Shown here in pieces: positions 19,428-27,993 of a stretch of 64,000 bases of DNA. Both the position numbers and the translations under genes were made by a program. Location: the NCBI RefSeq assembly GCF_047470865.1, contig NZ_JAZDRH010000002.1:62001-126000 (forward strand). Reading direction: 5' to 3'. Within the stretch, counting starts at the first letter, position 1, and the number at the start of each line of letters is the position of its first letter. The notes below the pieces were generated by a model, which saw only the letters and a list, made by a program, of their open reading frames with translations, was not told the DNA's origin and did not search any database. The stretch comes from JAZDRH01 sp047470865 (GTDB lineage: Bacteria > Pseudomonadota > Gammaproteobacteria > Pseudomonadales > Pseudomonadaceae).

Positions 19428-19745
19428 ATGTCTTATACGTGCATCAGTGTGGCTCAAGCCAAAGAGCTACAAGAACAAGGGGCGGTAGTGGTAGATATTC
19501 GTGATGCGGATAGTTTTAATGCTGGGCACATGCCTAAAGCTATTCATTTGGATAACTATTCATTACCTGACTTTTTAGCCAATGCGGATTTAGATAAGCC
19601 TACTATTGTGGTCTGCTACCATGGCCATTCAAGCCAAAGTGCAGCCGCTTATTTACATGGGCAAGGCTTTGAACATCTGTACAGTATGGATGGCGGCTTT
19701 GAATACTGGCGCCAGCTATTTCCCGAGGCTGTAGTCGCCCAATAG
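19428..19745 (+). CDS. glpE: Thiosulfate sulfurtransferase (single-domain rhodanese)
   Basis: 105-residue single-domain rhodanese that transfers sulfane sulfur from thiosulfate to cyanide or thiols. The active-site loop is CYHGHSS with the catalytic Cys at about 63; VDIRDADSFNAGHMPKAIHL is the N-terminal rhodanese (CH2A-like) motif. AGGAATAATT precedes the ATG. It ends the lptD-to-glpE strand of genes, as in Pseudomonas. Confidence 0.92.
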   Translation: MSYTCISVAQAKELQEQGAVVVDIRDADSFNAGHMPKAIHLDNYSLPDFLANADLDKPTIVVCYHGHSSQSAAAYLHGQGFEHLYSMDGGFEYWRQLFPEAVVAQ

Positions 19746-19793
19746 CTCTTGTAAAAAACCTTTCCAATTTGCTTCTTTTTCAATTAAACGCAT
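19716..19793 (-). CDS. Possible 25-residue peptide downstream of ahpF
   Basis: A short reading frame starts with ATG seven bases after AGGAG, an excellent ribosome site. It encodes MRLIEKEANWKGFLQELLG and six more residues, with a mixed-charge amphipathic look. It overlaps the 3' end of glpE in antisense and lies just beyond the ahpF terminator. I recognise no family. It could be a real small protein, the remnant of a longer gene, or chance; the ribosome site is the only positive sign. Confidence 0.25.
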   Translation of the reverse strand: MRLIEKEANWKGFLQELLGDYSLGK

Positions 19794-19804
19794 GATTTTC
19801 TCCT

Positions 19805-19842
19805 AAAAAAAAGACCGCTTTAGCTTACGCCTCAGCGGTCTT
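19805..19842 (-). terminator. Terminator of ahpF
   Basis: Read on the minus strand: AAGACCGCT / AGCGGTCTT, nine perfect pairs with a 14-base loop, followed by a run of eight T. A strong intrinsic terminator. Confidence 0.92.
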
Positions 19843-19867
19843 ATGCACACAATGCAAAACAGCTGAG

Positions 19868-21421
19868 TTATGAACGAATCAAGTGATCAAAGGCAGCTAA
19901 CGACGCTTTAGCCCCTTCACCCATGGCAATAATGATCTGCTTATAAGGCACAGTAGTTACATCACCTGCGGCAAACACGCCTGGAATATTGGTTTGTCCG
20001 CGAGCATCCACCTCAATTTCGCCAAACTTGGTTAGGCTTACTGTACCTTTTAACCAATCACTGTTAGGTAATAAGCCAATTTGTACGAATACGCCTTCTA
20101 GTTCAACAGTGTGTAAATTTTCAGTAGCGCGATCTTTGTAAATCAAGCCATTTACTTTCTCACCATCACCTACTACTTCTGTGGTTTGCGCATTGGTAAT
20201 GATGTTTACATTAGGCAAGCTGCGGAGTTTCTTCTGTAATACATCATCAGCACGCAGTGCTTCGCCAAACTCAATCAAAGTAACATGCGCCACCACGCCT
20301 GCCAGATCAATTGCTGCTTCTACACCTGAGTTACCGCCGCCAATAACAGCCACACGTTTGCCTTTATATAAAGGGCCGTCACAGTGTGGGCAATACGCCA
20401 CACCACGAGCACGGTATTCAGTTTCACCTGGCACATTCAGTTCGCGCCAGCGAGCACCGGTAGACAGAATAACTGTTTTAGCTTTTAACTTAGCGCCAGA
20501 GGCAAATTCAACTTCATGCAAACCGCCTTTCTCAGGTGCAGGAATCAAGCGGCTAGCACGCTGCAGATTCATGATATCTACTTCGTATTGACGAACATGC
20601 TCTTCCAGTTGTCGTGCAAGGGTTGGGCCTTCTGTTTCTTTAACTGAAATAAAGTTTTCAATCGCCATGGTATCCATTACTTGACCACCAAAGCGCTCAG
20701 CAGCTACCCCCGTGCGAATACCTTTACGTGCAGCATAAATGGCAGCTGCTGAACCGGCTGGACCACCACCAATCACAAGCACATCAAAAGCGTCTTTCTC
20801 ATTTAGTTTTTCAGCCTCACGAGCTACTGCACCTGTATCTAGCTTGGCGATTAATTCTTCAACCGTCATACGACCTTGCTCGAAGAACTCACCATTGAGG
20901 TAAACGCTTGGCACTGACATTACTTTACGCTGATCCACTTCATCTTGGAAAAGCGCGCCATCAATAGCCACATGGCGAATATTAGGGTTTAGCACTGCCA
21001 TTAAGTTTAATGCTTGAACTACATCTGGGCAGTTTTGGCATGACAGTGAAAAGTAAGTTTCAAAATTAAACTCACCTTGTAAATTCTTGATCTGCTCAAT
21101 CATTTCAGCAGATAGTTTTGATGGGTGGCCACCTACTTGCAATAGCGCCAAGACTAGTGAAGTAAATTCATGGCCCATAGGAATACCAGCAAATCTTAAG
21201 CTAATATTGCCCTTGATACGGTTAAGTGAGAATGATGGTTTACGTGCATCTGTCCCATCTAAGCGCAAGCTAATTTTATCGCTTAAACTGACGATATCCT
21301 CTAGTAAGCCTTTAAGCTCAGCTGACTTTTCACCTTCATCTAGCGACGCAACGATCTCGAATGGCTGCGTCACCTTTTCTAGGTAGGCCTTTAATTGAGT
21401 TTTTAAGTTAGCGTCTAACAT
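19868..21421 (-). CDS. ahpF: Alkyl hydroperoxide reductase subunit F
   Basis: FAD- and NADH-dependent disulfide reductase that recycles AhpC. 517 residues. The N-terminal double-thioredoxin-like domain has a redox CXXC in SCQNCPDVV (about residue 129). The FAD motif GGGPAGSAAAIYAARKG follows, then the thioredoxin-reductase-like CPHCDGP redox centre, a second Rossmann motif GGGNSGVEAAIDLAG and GVFAAGDVT. GGAG precedes the ATG. It is separated from ahpC by 114 bases that contain a partial terminator. Confidence 0.97.
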   Translation of the reverse strand: MLDANLKTQLKAYLEKVTQPFEIVASLDEGEKSAELKGLLEDIVSLSDKISLRLDGTDARKPSFSLNRIKGNISLRFAGIPMGHEFTSLVLALLQVGGHPSKLSAEMIEQIKNLQGEFNFETYFSLSCQNCPDVVQALNLMAVLNPNIRHVAIDGALFQDEVDQRKVMSVPSVYLNGEFFEQGRMTVEELIAKLDTGAVAREAEKLNEKDAFDVLVIGGGPAGSAAAIYAARKGIRTGVAAERFGGQVMDTMAIENFISVKETEGPTLARQLEEHVRQYEVDIMNLQRASRLIPAPEKGGLHEVEFASGAKLKAKTVILSTGARWRELNVPGETEYRARGVAYCPHCDGPLYKGKRVAVIGGGNSGVEAAIDLAGVVAHVTLIEFGEALRADDVLQKKLRSLPNVNIITNAQTTEVVGDGEKVNGLIYKDRATENLHTVELEGVFVQIGLLPNSDWLKGTVSLTKFGEIEVDARGQTNIPGVFAAGDVTTVPYKQIIIAMGEGAKASLAAFDHLIRS

Positions 21422-21452
21422 GACGAAAGCTCCGTTTTACATATTCTGGATA

Positions 21453-21483
21453 CAAAACGCCCGGACAACCAGTGCCCGGGCGT
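21453..21483 (-). terminator. Attenuating hairpin between ahpC and ahpF
   Basis: On the minus strand a GC-rich stem (ACGCCCGG / CCGGGCGT, eight pairs) is followed by TTTTGTAT. It looks like a leaky intrinsic terminator that would let most transcripts stop after ahpC. Confidence 0.65.
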
Positions 21484-21535
21484 CGGGTCACTCACTAAAT
21501 ATTCAGTAAGCGCGAAGGTAAACTAAGGTTAAACC

Positions 21536-22099
21536 TTAGATTTTACCTACTAAGTCTAGTGATGGAGCTAAGGTTTCTGCACCTTCTTTCCATTTAGCTG
21601 GGCAAACTTCGCCAGGGTGCGCAGCAATGTATTGTGCTGCTTTCACTTTACGTAGAAGCTCTTGTGCGTCACGGCCAACACCGCCAGCATTGACTTCAAC
21701 AATTTGAATTTTGCCTTCTGGGTTGATAACGAAAGTACCACGGTCAGCAATACCTTCAGCTTCAATCATGACATTGAAATTGCGAGTTAAAGTACCTGTT
21801 GGGTCACCAATCATTGGGTATTGGATTTTCTTAATGGTATCTGAAGTGTCATGCCAAGCTTTGTGAGTGAAATGCGTATCAGTAGATACTGAGTAGATTT
21901 CAACGCCTAGTTTTTTGAACTCTGCGTAGTTATCAGCTAGGTCGCCTAACTCTGTTGGGCAAACGAAAGTAAAGTCTGCTGGGTAGAAGAAAACTACAGA
22001 CCATTTACCTTTTAAATCAGCTTCGCTAACGTCAATGAAGTTACCGTTGTGGTAAGCTTTTGCGTTGAATGGCTTAACTTCGCTATTGATGTAAGACAT
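21536..22099 (-). CDS. ahpC: Alkyl hydroperoxide reductase subunit C (2-Cys peroxiredoxin)
   Basis: Peroxidase for H2O2 and organic hydroperoxides; 187 residues. The peroxidatic Cys is in FTFVCPTEL (Cys47) and the resolving Cys in GEVCPAKW (Cys166), the E. coli AhpC spacing. AAGGAG sits seven bases before the ATG. It is followed by ahpF, its reductase. It is divergent from cca across an AT-rich region. OxyR control is likely from family knowledge, but I could not place a convincing OxyR site. Confidence 0.97.
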   Translation of the reverse strand: MSYINSEVKPFNAKAYHNGNFIDVSEADLKGKWSVVFFYPADFTFVCPTELGDLADNYAEFKKLGVEIYSVSTDTHFTHKAWHDTSDTIKKIQYPMIGDPTGTLTRNFNVMIEAEGIADRGTFVINPEGKIQIVEVNAGGVGRDAQELLRKVKAAQYIAAHPGEVCPAKWKEGAETLAPSLDLVGKI

Positions 22100-22316
22100 C
22101 GTAGACTCCTTAGAGTTATTTAGTTTTCGGATACTATACTAGGACAAAATAATAGTTAGGTATAATTAATTAATACCATAGTTACGATTATTTTTTACTA
22201 TCAGCATACTATACCCATTAAGATCACTTATTGCAGCTGTGGGACAGTATAAAAACTTATCCGTTGCAAATTCATTGCAGACTCTGCATAGGCATTTATT
22301 AAAGGTAAGGATGATC

Positions 22317-23564
22317 ATGCAAATATTCAAGGTGGGGGGCGCAGTCCGTGATCGCTTACTCAATCAGCCTATTACCGATATTGACTATGTGGTGGTAGGC
22401 GCTAGTCCACAACAAATGCTAGATGCAGGCTTTCAGCCAGTAGGCGCTGACTTCCCGGTTTTTTTACACCCTGAAACAAAACAAGAATACGCCCTTGCCC
22501 GCACTGAACGTAAAAGCGGTCATGGCTATGGTGGATTTGAAATTTATTCAGCACCTGATGTCAGCCTTGAAGATGATTTAATCCGCCGTGACCTTACCAT
22601 TAATGCCATAGCTGAAGATGAACAAGGCATTATTTATGACCCGCATAACGGCCAAGCCGATATAGCTCAGCGTGTTTTACGCCACGTATCCCCTGCTTTT
22701 GCTGAAGATCCTTTACGGGTCTTGCGTGTTGCTCGCTTTGCTGCCCGTTATGCCAATCTTGGTTTTAGTATCGCCCCTGAAACCTTAGAACTGATGCAAC
22801 AATTAGCGCAAAGCGGCGAACTCAATCATCTAACGCCTGAGCGCGTATGGAAAGAAGTTAGCCGAGCACTGATGGAGCCACGTCCTGACGTATTTATATC
22901 CAGCTTACGTGAATGCCAAGCACTTAGCGTATTATTTCCAGAAGTAGATGCACTCTTTGGCGTTCCACAAAATCCTAAGTCGCACCCCGAAATAGATACC
23001 GGCTTGCATCTGCTGCATGTCTTGCGACAATGTGCGATACATAAACAATCTCTAGCTGTACGTTGGGCATGCTTACTCCACGATCTTGGCAAAGGGTTAA
23101 CAGACAAAGATCAACTACCACATCATCCAAATCACGATAAAGCAGGTATCCCCTTAATAAAGGCGGTTAATCAGCGCTATCGGATACCTAAAGAACAGGC
23201 GGCAATGGCTGTGCTAGTTGGGCAATACCATAGTCTTTGTCATCGCGCACTAGAGCTCAGCGCTGAACAGATAGCCCAGCTTCTCTATGCTTTAAATGCG
23301 ATTCAACATCCTCAACGCTTAATAGAATTTTGTGCAGCTTGTGAGATGGACTCCTGTGGCCGTTACGGTTTTGAGCAACAGCCTTATCCGCAAAGTGATT
23401 TTCTACGTGGCGCACTAGACGCCGCAAAAGCTATAAGCAGTCAACCGTTTATCGAACAAGGTTTAAAAGGTCCAGCCTTTGGTGAAGCCTTATTGACTGC
23501 ACGTACAGAAGCCATCAAGCATTACATGGTGCATTATCAAGATATAAATCAACTTATCGAATAG
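22317..23564 (+). CDS. cca: tRNA CCA-adding enzyme (class II nucleotidyltransferase with HD domain)
   Basis: Adds or repairs the 3' CCA end of tRNAs. 415 residues from the ATG at 22317, which lies six bases after AAGG and starts the conserved MQIFKVGGAVRDRLL. The ATG at 22311 is too close to that site, and the longer frame upstream has no support. The catalytic pair is in TDIDYVVVG; RRDLTINAIA and EDPLRVLRVARFAARY are the class II motifs; LLHDLGKG marks the C-terminal HD phosphohydrolase domain. It sits near apaH/glpE as in Pseudomonas. Confidence 0.95.
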   Translation: MQIFKVGGAVRDRLLNQPITDIDYVVVGASPQQMLDAGFQPVGADFPVFLHPETKQEYALARTERKSGHGYGGFEIYSAPDVSLEDDLIRRDLTINAIAEDEQGIIYDPHNGQADIAQRVLRHVSPAFAEDPLRVLRVARFAARYANLGFSIAPETLELMQQLAQSGELNHLTPERVWKEVSRALMEPRPDVFISSLRECQALSVLFPEVDALFGVPQNPKSHPEIDTGLHLLHVLRQCAIHKQSLAVRWACLLHDLGKGLTDKDQLPHHPNHDKAGIPLIKAVNQRYRIPKEQAAMAVLVGQYHSLCHRALELSAEQIAQLLYALNAIQHPQRLIEFCAACEMDSCGRYGFEQQPYPQSDFLRGALDAAKAISSQPFIEQGLKGPAFGEALLTARTEAIKHYMVHYQDINQLIE

Positions 23565-23629
23565 GCTCGACCATCGTCTAACAAAGCTGCTACACAGCCG
23601 CTTTTAAGCATATGATAACTGTCTAGAGT

Positions 23630-23671
23630 GCGGTTTCTGATTATTATTAACTAATCATGCAACCGCTTTTT
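23630..23671 (+). terminator. Terminator after cca
   Basis: GCGGTT-TC-TGATTA, an eight-base loop, then TAATCA-TGC-AACCGC and TTTTT. Two six-pair helices are separated by a small internal loop. Confidence 0.75.
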
Positions 23672-23754
23672 AAGGAATACTGCTTTACGTTTACGAAAAC
23701 GCAATAAGTAAGATTCGCTTATCATTCTCTCTCTACACCTCAATAGGAATAGTC

Positions 23755-25527
23755 ATGGCCGATTACCAAGCTCCTGTGCGCGATATGCGCTTTGTTCTTC
23801 ACGAAGTATTCCAAGCTCCTAAATTATGGGCTCGCTTACCAGCCTTGAATGAAACAGTAGAAGCTGAAACGGCCGATGCTATTTTAGAGGAAGCGGCCAA
23901 AGTTACTGGTGGGCTTATTGCTCCACTTAATCGCAGCGGCGACGAGGAAGAAGCCCGCTGGAACAATGGCATTGTTACCACGCCAACAGGTTTTAAAGAA
24001 GCTTATCAAACCTACGTAGAAGGCGGCTGGGTTGGTTTAACAGGCAATCCTAATTATGGCGGCATGGGCATGCCTAAAATGCTATCTGTTATGTTTGAGG
24101 AAATGCTCTACAGCGCTGGCTCTAGTTTTGCACTCTACTCAGCTCTTAGCTCAGGCGCCTGTTTAGCTATTGACGCGCATGCCAGTGAAGAACTAAAAAA
24201 CCGCTTCTTACCACCTATTTATGAAGGCCGTTGGTCAGGCACCATGTGCTTAACTGAAGCCCACGCGGGTACTGACTTAGGTATTATCCGTACACGTGCA
24301 GAACCTCAAGCCAATGGTACCTATCATATTACTGGTAGCAAAATTTTCATCACTGGCGGCGAACAAGATTTAACCGAAAACATTGTTCACCTTGTCTTAG
24401 CTAAATTACCTGATGCGCCAGCTGGTGCTCGTGGTATCTCATTATTTTTAGTACCTAAGTTTTTAGTGAATGCTGATGGCTCATTAGGTGCAAAAAATAC
24501 TGTTAGTTGTGGCTCTATTGAGCACAAAATGGGTATTAAAGCCTCTGCTACCTGTGTAATGAACTTTGATGGTGCTGAAGGCTACCTTGTTGGTGAAATC
24601 AACAAAGGGCTGGCTGCTATGTTCACCATGATGAACTACGAGCGCCTCTCTATTGGTATACAAGGTATTGGCTGTGCTGAAGCTTCCTATCAGAGCGCGG
24701 TTGAATATGCACGTGAACGCTTACAAAGCCGCTCAGCTACTGGTCCACAAGCTAAGGACAAAGTAGCAGACCCTATTATTGTGCATCCTGATGTTCGTCG
24801 CATGCTATTAACCATGCGTGCACTCAATGAAGGTGGACGCGCCTTTGCCTGTTTAGTTGGTGAACAACTAGATATCGCCAAGTTTAGCCAAGACAGCGAA
24901 GAAGCAAAAAAAGCGGCTGGCCAAGTTGCGCTGTTAACGCCTATTGCGAAAGCTTTCTTTACTGATAACGGTTTTGAAAGTTGCGTACATGGCCAACAAG
25001 TTTTTGGTGGACATGGTTATATCCGTGAGTGGGGACAAGAACAATTAGTGCGAGATGTGCGTATTGCACAAATCTATGAAGGCACCAATGGAATTCAAGC
25101 ACTCGATTTAACTGGACGCAAAGTAGTCGCTAATGGCGGTGAATATGTACGCGACTTTGCCCAAATTGTACGTGAACATATTGCACAACCAAATACCCTA
25201 TACGCTAGCGAAGTAGAGCAAGCACTACAGCGTTTAGAGAAAGTAACCGCTTGGCTACTAGAGCATGCTGCGAAAAATCCAAACGAAATTGGTGCTGCCT
25301 CTGTTGAGTATCTGCATCTTTTTGGCTATACCGCCTATGCTTGGATGTGGTCAAGAATGGCAACAGCAGCAGAACAAAACAAAGCACAAGAGCCTGCTTT
25401 CTACCATGCTAAGTTAGGTACAGCTGAGTTCTTCTTTAAACATCTAATGGCACGTACACTAGGTTTAGAAGCCAGTATTTGCGCTGGCAGTGATTCATTG
25501 TTTAATTTATCTGCTGAACAGTTCTAA
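23755..25527 (+). CDS. Acyl-CoA dehydrogenase with extra C-terminal domain
   Basis: FAD enzyme catalysing the first step of beta-oxidation or a related acyl-CoA oxidation. At 590 residues it is longer than classical ACADs because of an added C-terminal domain, the type often labelled DmdC-like or phenylacyl-CoA dehydrogenase in Pseudomonas. Visible: the opening MADYQAPVRDMRFVLHEVF, CLTEAHAGTDLG (FAD/substrate loop), MNYERLSIGIQGIGCAE, and GGHGYIREWGQEQLVRDVRIAQIYEGTNGIQ, which contains the catalytic glutamate region. AGGA precedes the ATG. The gene is flanked by terminators, so it is monocistronic. The substrate is not predictable from sequence. Confidence 0.9.
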   Translation: MADYQAPVRDMRFVLHEVFQAPKLWARLPALNETVEAETADAILEEAAKVTGGLIAPLNRSGDEEEARWNNGIVTTPTGFKEAYQTYVEGGWVGLTGNPNYGGMGMPKMLSVMFEEMLYSAGSSFALYSALSSGACLAIDAHASEELKNRFLPPIYEGRWSGTMCLTEAHAGTDLGIIRTRAEPQANGTYHITGSKIFITGGEQDLTENIVHLVLAKLPDAPAGARGISLFLVPKFLVNADGSLGAKNTVSCGSIEHKMGIKASATCVMNFDGAEGYLVGEINKGLAAMFTMMNYERLSIGIQGIGCAEASYQSAVEYARERLQSRSATGPQAKDKVADPIIVHPDVRRMLLTMRALNEGGRAFACLVGEQLDIAKFSQDSEEAKKAAGQVALLTPIAKAFFTDNGFESCVHGQQVFGGHGYIREWGQEQLVRDVRIAQIYEGTNGIQALDLTGRKVVANGGEYVRDFAQIVREHIAQPNTLYASEVEQALQRLEKVTAWLLEHAAKNPNEIGAASVEYLHLFGYTAYAWMWSRMATAAEQNKAQEPAFYHAKLGTAEFFFKHLMARTLGLEASICAGSDSLFNLSAEQF

Positions 25528-25533
25528 CCTCTT

Positions 25534-25560
25534 AAAAGCGCAGGCTAGACCTGCGCTTTT
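25534..25560 (+). terminator. Terminator after acyl-CoA dehydrogenase
   Basis: AAAAGCGCAGG / CCTGCGCTTTT, 11 perfect pairs with a five-base loop, ending in TTTT. Confidence 0.9.
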
Positions 25561-25632
25561 ACTTCCTTTCCCTCTCTAACATAGCGTTAACCAGTTTCTC
25601 CCCCGCTCTTAAAGGTGACATCTTTTCAGACT

Positions 25633-25649
25633 TTGTAGTCTTACTACAT
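25633..25649. promoter_or_regulatory. GntR-type operator upstream of aspA
   Basis: TTGTAGTCTTACTACAT differs at two positions from the aceE palindrome (4084-4100). It keeps the same core pattern TNGTNNNACNA (TAGTCTTACTA). It lies 105 bases before the aspA start. The same FadR-subfamily regulator probably binds both. Confidence 0.55.
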
Positions 25650-25674
25650 GACAGGTTTCTATCGACCCTGTCAT
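25648..25674. promoter_or_regulatory. Second inverted repeat in aspA promoter region
   Basis: ATGACAGG / CCTGTCAT, eight perfect pairs with an 11-base centre, directly abutting the GntR-type site. There is no T-run, so it is more likely a protein site or leader hairpin than a terminator. Confidence 0.4.
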
Positions 25675-25753
25675 TGATCTTTCCCATTAGCAGTTTATTG
25701 CCATAAGGCATACCATCTAGGAGTTATTCCTACTCCTATAAGGACTAATCCCT

Positions 25754-27163
25754 ATGTCGGCTCCAGCATTTCGTACAGAAAAAGACCTACTTGGTCAGCT
25801 AGAAGTACCCTCAGATGCCTATTACGGCATACAAACCTTACGTGCTAAAAATAACTTTCACTTAAGTGGTGTGCCTTTATCGCATTATCCTAACCTTGTT
25901 ATTGCATTGGCAATGGTTAAACAAGCCGCAGCCGACGCTAACCATCAGCTAGGTTATTTAAATAAAGAAAAACACCAAGCCATTACAACAGCGTGCCGTA
26001 AAATTATTGCAGGCGAATATCATGAACAGTTTATTGTTGACATGATTCAAGGCGGCGCTGGCACTTCTACCAACATGAATGCCAACGAAGTCATCGCCAA
26101 TATTGCACTGGAAACTATGGGTAAAAACAAAGGTGAATACCAATATTTACATCCTAATAATGATGTGAATATGGCTCAGTCCACCAATGATGCTTACCCA
26201 ACGGCTATTCGGGTTGGCTTACTATTAGGCCATAACCGTCTAATGGATAGCCTTGAGCAATTGATTAAAGCCTTTGCCGACAAAGGCGTTGAGTTTGCAC
26301 AAGTACTTAAAATGGGGCGTACTCAGCTACAAGACGCAGTGCCTATGACATTAGGTCAGGAATTTAATGCTTTTGCCAACAACTTGCGCGAAGATATGGA
26401 GCGCTTCCAACAACTGGTGCCTATCTTACTCACAGGAGTGAACCTTGGTGGTACCGCCATTGGCACTGGCATTAACGCTGATCCTAAGTACCAAGCTTTA
26501 GCCGTTGAGCGTTTAGCCGTGATTAGTGGACATCCGATTAAAGCAGAACCTGACTTAATTGAAGCCACTTCTGATATGGGCGCTTTTGTCTTACTTTCAG
26601 GATTACTCAAACGCACTGCAGTTAAACTTTCAAAAATTTGTAATGATCTACGCTTGTTATCAAGCGGTCCTCGTACAGGCATTAATGAAATTAACCTGCC
26701 ACCACGCCAGCCTGGCAGCTCTATCATGCCAGGCAAAGTAAATCCTGTTATTCCAGAGGCAGTTAACCAAGTAGCTTACGATATTATTGGTAACGACCTT
26801 TCCTCTACGATGGCAGCCGAGGCTGGTCAATTACAATTAAACGTAATGGAGCCTTTGATTGCATGGAAAACCATGGATTCGATTCGCCTATTAGGCCGTG
26901 CTATGGATATGCTACGTGAGCATTGCATCACGGGTATTACAGCCAATGAAGATCGCTGCCGTGAACTGGTTGAACATTCTATTGGTTTAGTCACTGCGCT
27001 TAACCCCTACATTGGCTACGAAAATGCTACCCGCATTGCCAAAATAGCATTAGAAACTGGGCGTGGTGTTTTAGAATTAGTGCGTGAAGAAAAACTATTG
27101 GAAGAAGACTTATTAATGGATATTTTACGCCCTGAGAATATGATTGCGCCACGCTCACACTAA
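25754..27163 (+). CDS. aspA: Aspartate ammonia-lyase
   Basis: Reversible deamination of aspartate to fumarate. 469 residues, the usual size. The fumarase/aspartase signature GSSIMPGKVNPVIPE is present, as are MNANEVIAN, NDVNMAQSTNDAYPTA (substrate binding) and GRTQLQDAVPMTLGQEF. AGGA lies nine bases before the ATG. Monocistronic, with a terminator on both sides. The upstream palindrome shared with aceE ties it to pyruvate/TCA control. Fumarase C is excluded by the aspartase-like N-terminus (EKDLLGQLEVPSDAYYGIQT). Confidence 0.95.
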   Translation: MSAPAFRTEKDLLGQLEVPSDAYYGIQTLRAKNNFHLSGVPLSHYPNLVIALAMVKQAAADANHQLGYLNKEKHQAITTACRKIIAGEYHEQFIVDMIQGGAGTSTNMNANEVIANIALETMGKNKGEYQYLHPNNDVNMAQSTNDAYPTAIRVGLLLGHNRLMDSLEQLIKAFADKGVEFAQVLKMGRTQLQDAVPMTLGQEFNAFANNLREDMERFQQLVPILLTGVNLGGTAIGTGINADPKYQALAVERLAVISGHPIKAEPDLIEATSDMGAFVLLSGLLKRTAVKLSKICNDLRLLSSGPRTGINEINLPPRQPGSSIMPGKVNPVIPEAVNQVAYDIIGNDLSSTMAAEAGQLQLNVMEPLIAWKTMDSIRLLGRAMDMLREHCITGITANEDRCRELVEHSIGLVTALNPYIGYENATRIAKIALETGRGVLELVREEKLLEEDLLMDILRPENMIAPRSH

Positions 27164-27169
27164 GCACTC

Positions 27170-27206
27170 AAGCCAAGCGTTTGCTAGTTCAGTAAGCGCT
27201 TGGCTT
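27170..27206 (+). terminator. Terminator after aspA
   Basis: AAGCCAAGCG / CGCTTGGCTT, ten perfect pairs with a 17-base loop, then TGACTTATT. It sits between convergent genes and could act both ways. Confidence 0.7.
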
Positions 27207-27224
27207 TGACTTATTAGGCATCCC

Positions 27225-27740
27225 CTACTTACGTAGTGACTTAATCAAAATACTATCTCCGTGTGCAATACAATCCTGTATAACTTGCATTACCCCTTTC
27301 TCCTCCCAATCAGCCATATGCAAAGGCTCAGCTAGCGGAACCAATGACCTTAAATCAATATAGGGTTTAGCAAAAATTAACGAGTCTTTAACTGTATTTA
27401 AGTCTTTATTATTTTCAGCACTGGGCAACTCCCATCTGATAAGTTGCTGCGTATTCAGCCAATACACCAGCCATTGGCCTTTTTCGAGTTTGTCTTGTTG
27501 GTGATAAGCATAACCTATAACACAAAACTTATTCACAGCATGGCTCTGCTGATCAAACTCACTTAAATACCGCAAACTGCTCTGTAAATAGCCTTTGTTT
27601 AGCGGAATCTCTGCAGTCTTATAGCGTGCAATAGGCACATGCGTAAATAACCCCCAAGGCGCACTATAATTAATATCCTCGGCGTACAGCATGGGAGGTA
27701 TAAAGAAAATGCTAAGATAAATAGTTAACCAGCGCAGCAT
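27225..27740 (-). CDS. Exported protein of unknown function
   Basis: 171 residues with a signal peptide (MLRWLTIYLSIFFIPPMLYA, cut before EDINY). The mature part has two cysteines (FCVIGYAYHQQ and VIQDCIAHGD) that could form a disulfide, and no motif I recognise. The gene is alone, convergent with aspA. An FNR/ANR-like half-perfect box about 80 bases upstream suggests control by low oxygen. Confidence 0.6.
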   Translation of the reverse strand: MLRWLTIYLSIFFIPPMLYAEDINYSAPWGLFTHVPIARYKTAEIPLNKGYLQSSLRYLSEFDQQSHAVNKFCVIGYAYHQQDKLEKGQWLVYWLNTQQLIRWELPSAENNKDLNTVKDSLIFAKPYIDLRSLVPLAEPLHMADWEEKGVMQVIQDCIAHGDSILIKSLRK

Positions 27741-27821
27741 AAAGCTTATCCAGCAAATAATTTACTTTTGACCTACGCTTATGCTGAAAAAATACATCTA
27801 CGTGGTCATTTGTATAAGTAC

Positions 27822-27835
27822 TTGATCAAGATCAG
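27822..27835 (-). promoter_or_regulatory. FNR/ANR-like box upstream of the unknown exported protein
   Basis: TTGATCAAGATCAG matches TTGATNNNNATCAA at nine of ten defined positions. It lies 82 bases before the start codon of the gene at 27225-27740, a workable distance for an activator. Confidence 0.45.
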
Positions 27836-27963
27836 TCCACAGTCGCTATCTGCTCAATAGTTTTCTGCAAAATACTTATCCAAAAAATCTGTGGATAAAG
27901 CTGTTTAAAGCTCTTTCAAAAAGAGTGCAATAACGGAAACAAAAGGATTACAAGCAGTTGATT

Positions 27964-27993
27964 AAAAAATAACCAACAGGCTAACTGGTTATT
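27964..27993 (-). terminator. Minus-strand intrinsic terminator
   Basis: On the minus strand AATAACCA / TGGTTATT (eight pairs, ten-base loop) runs into a six-T run. It lies about 230 bases beyond the stop of the Lon-family gene. Confidence 0.7.

Noticed and set aside
22100..22240. Possible OxyR site between ahpC and cca (ATAGTTA repeated at 22152 and 22178)
   Set aside because: The ATAG elements are 26 bases apart and the matching CTAT elements are missing; this does not fit the ATAG-N7-CTAT pattern with 22-base spacing.
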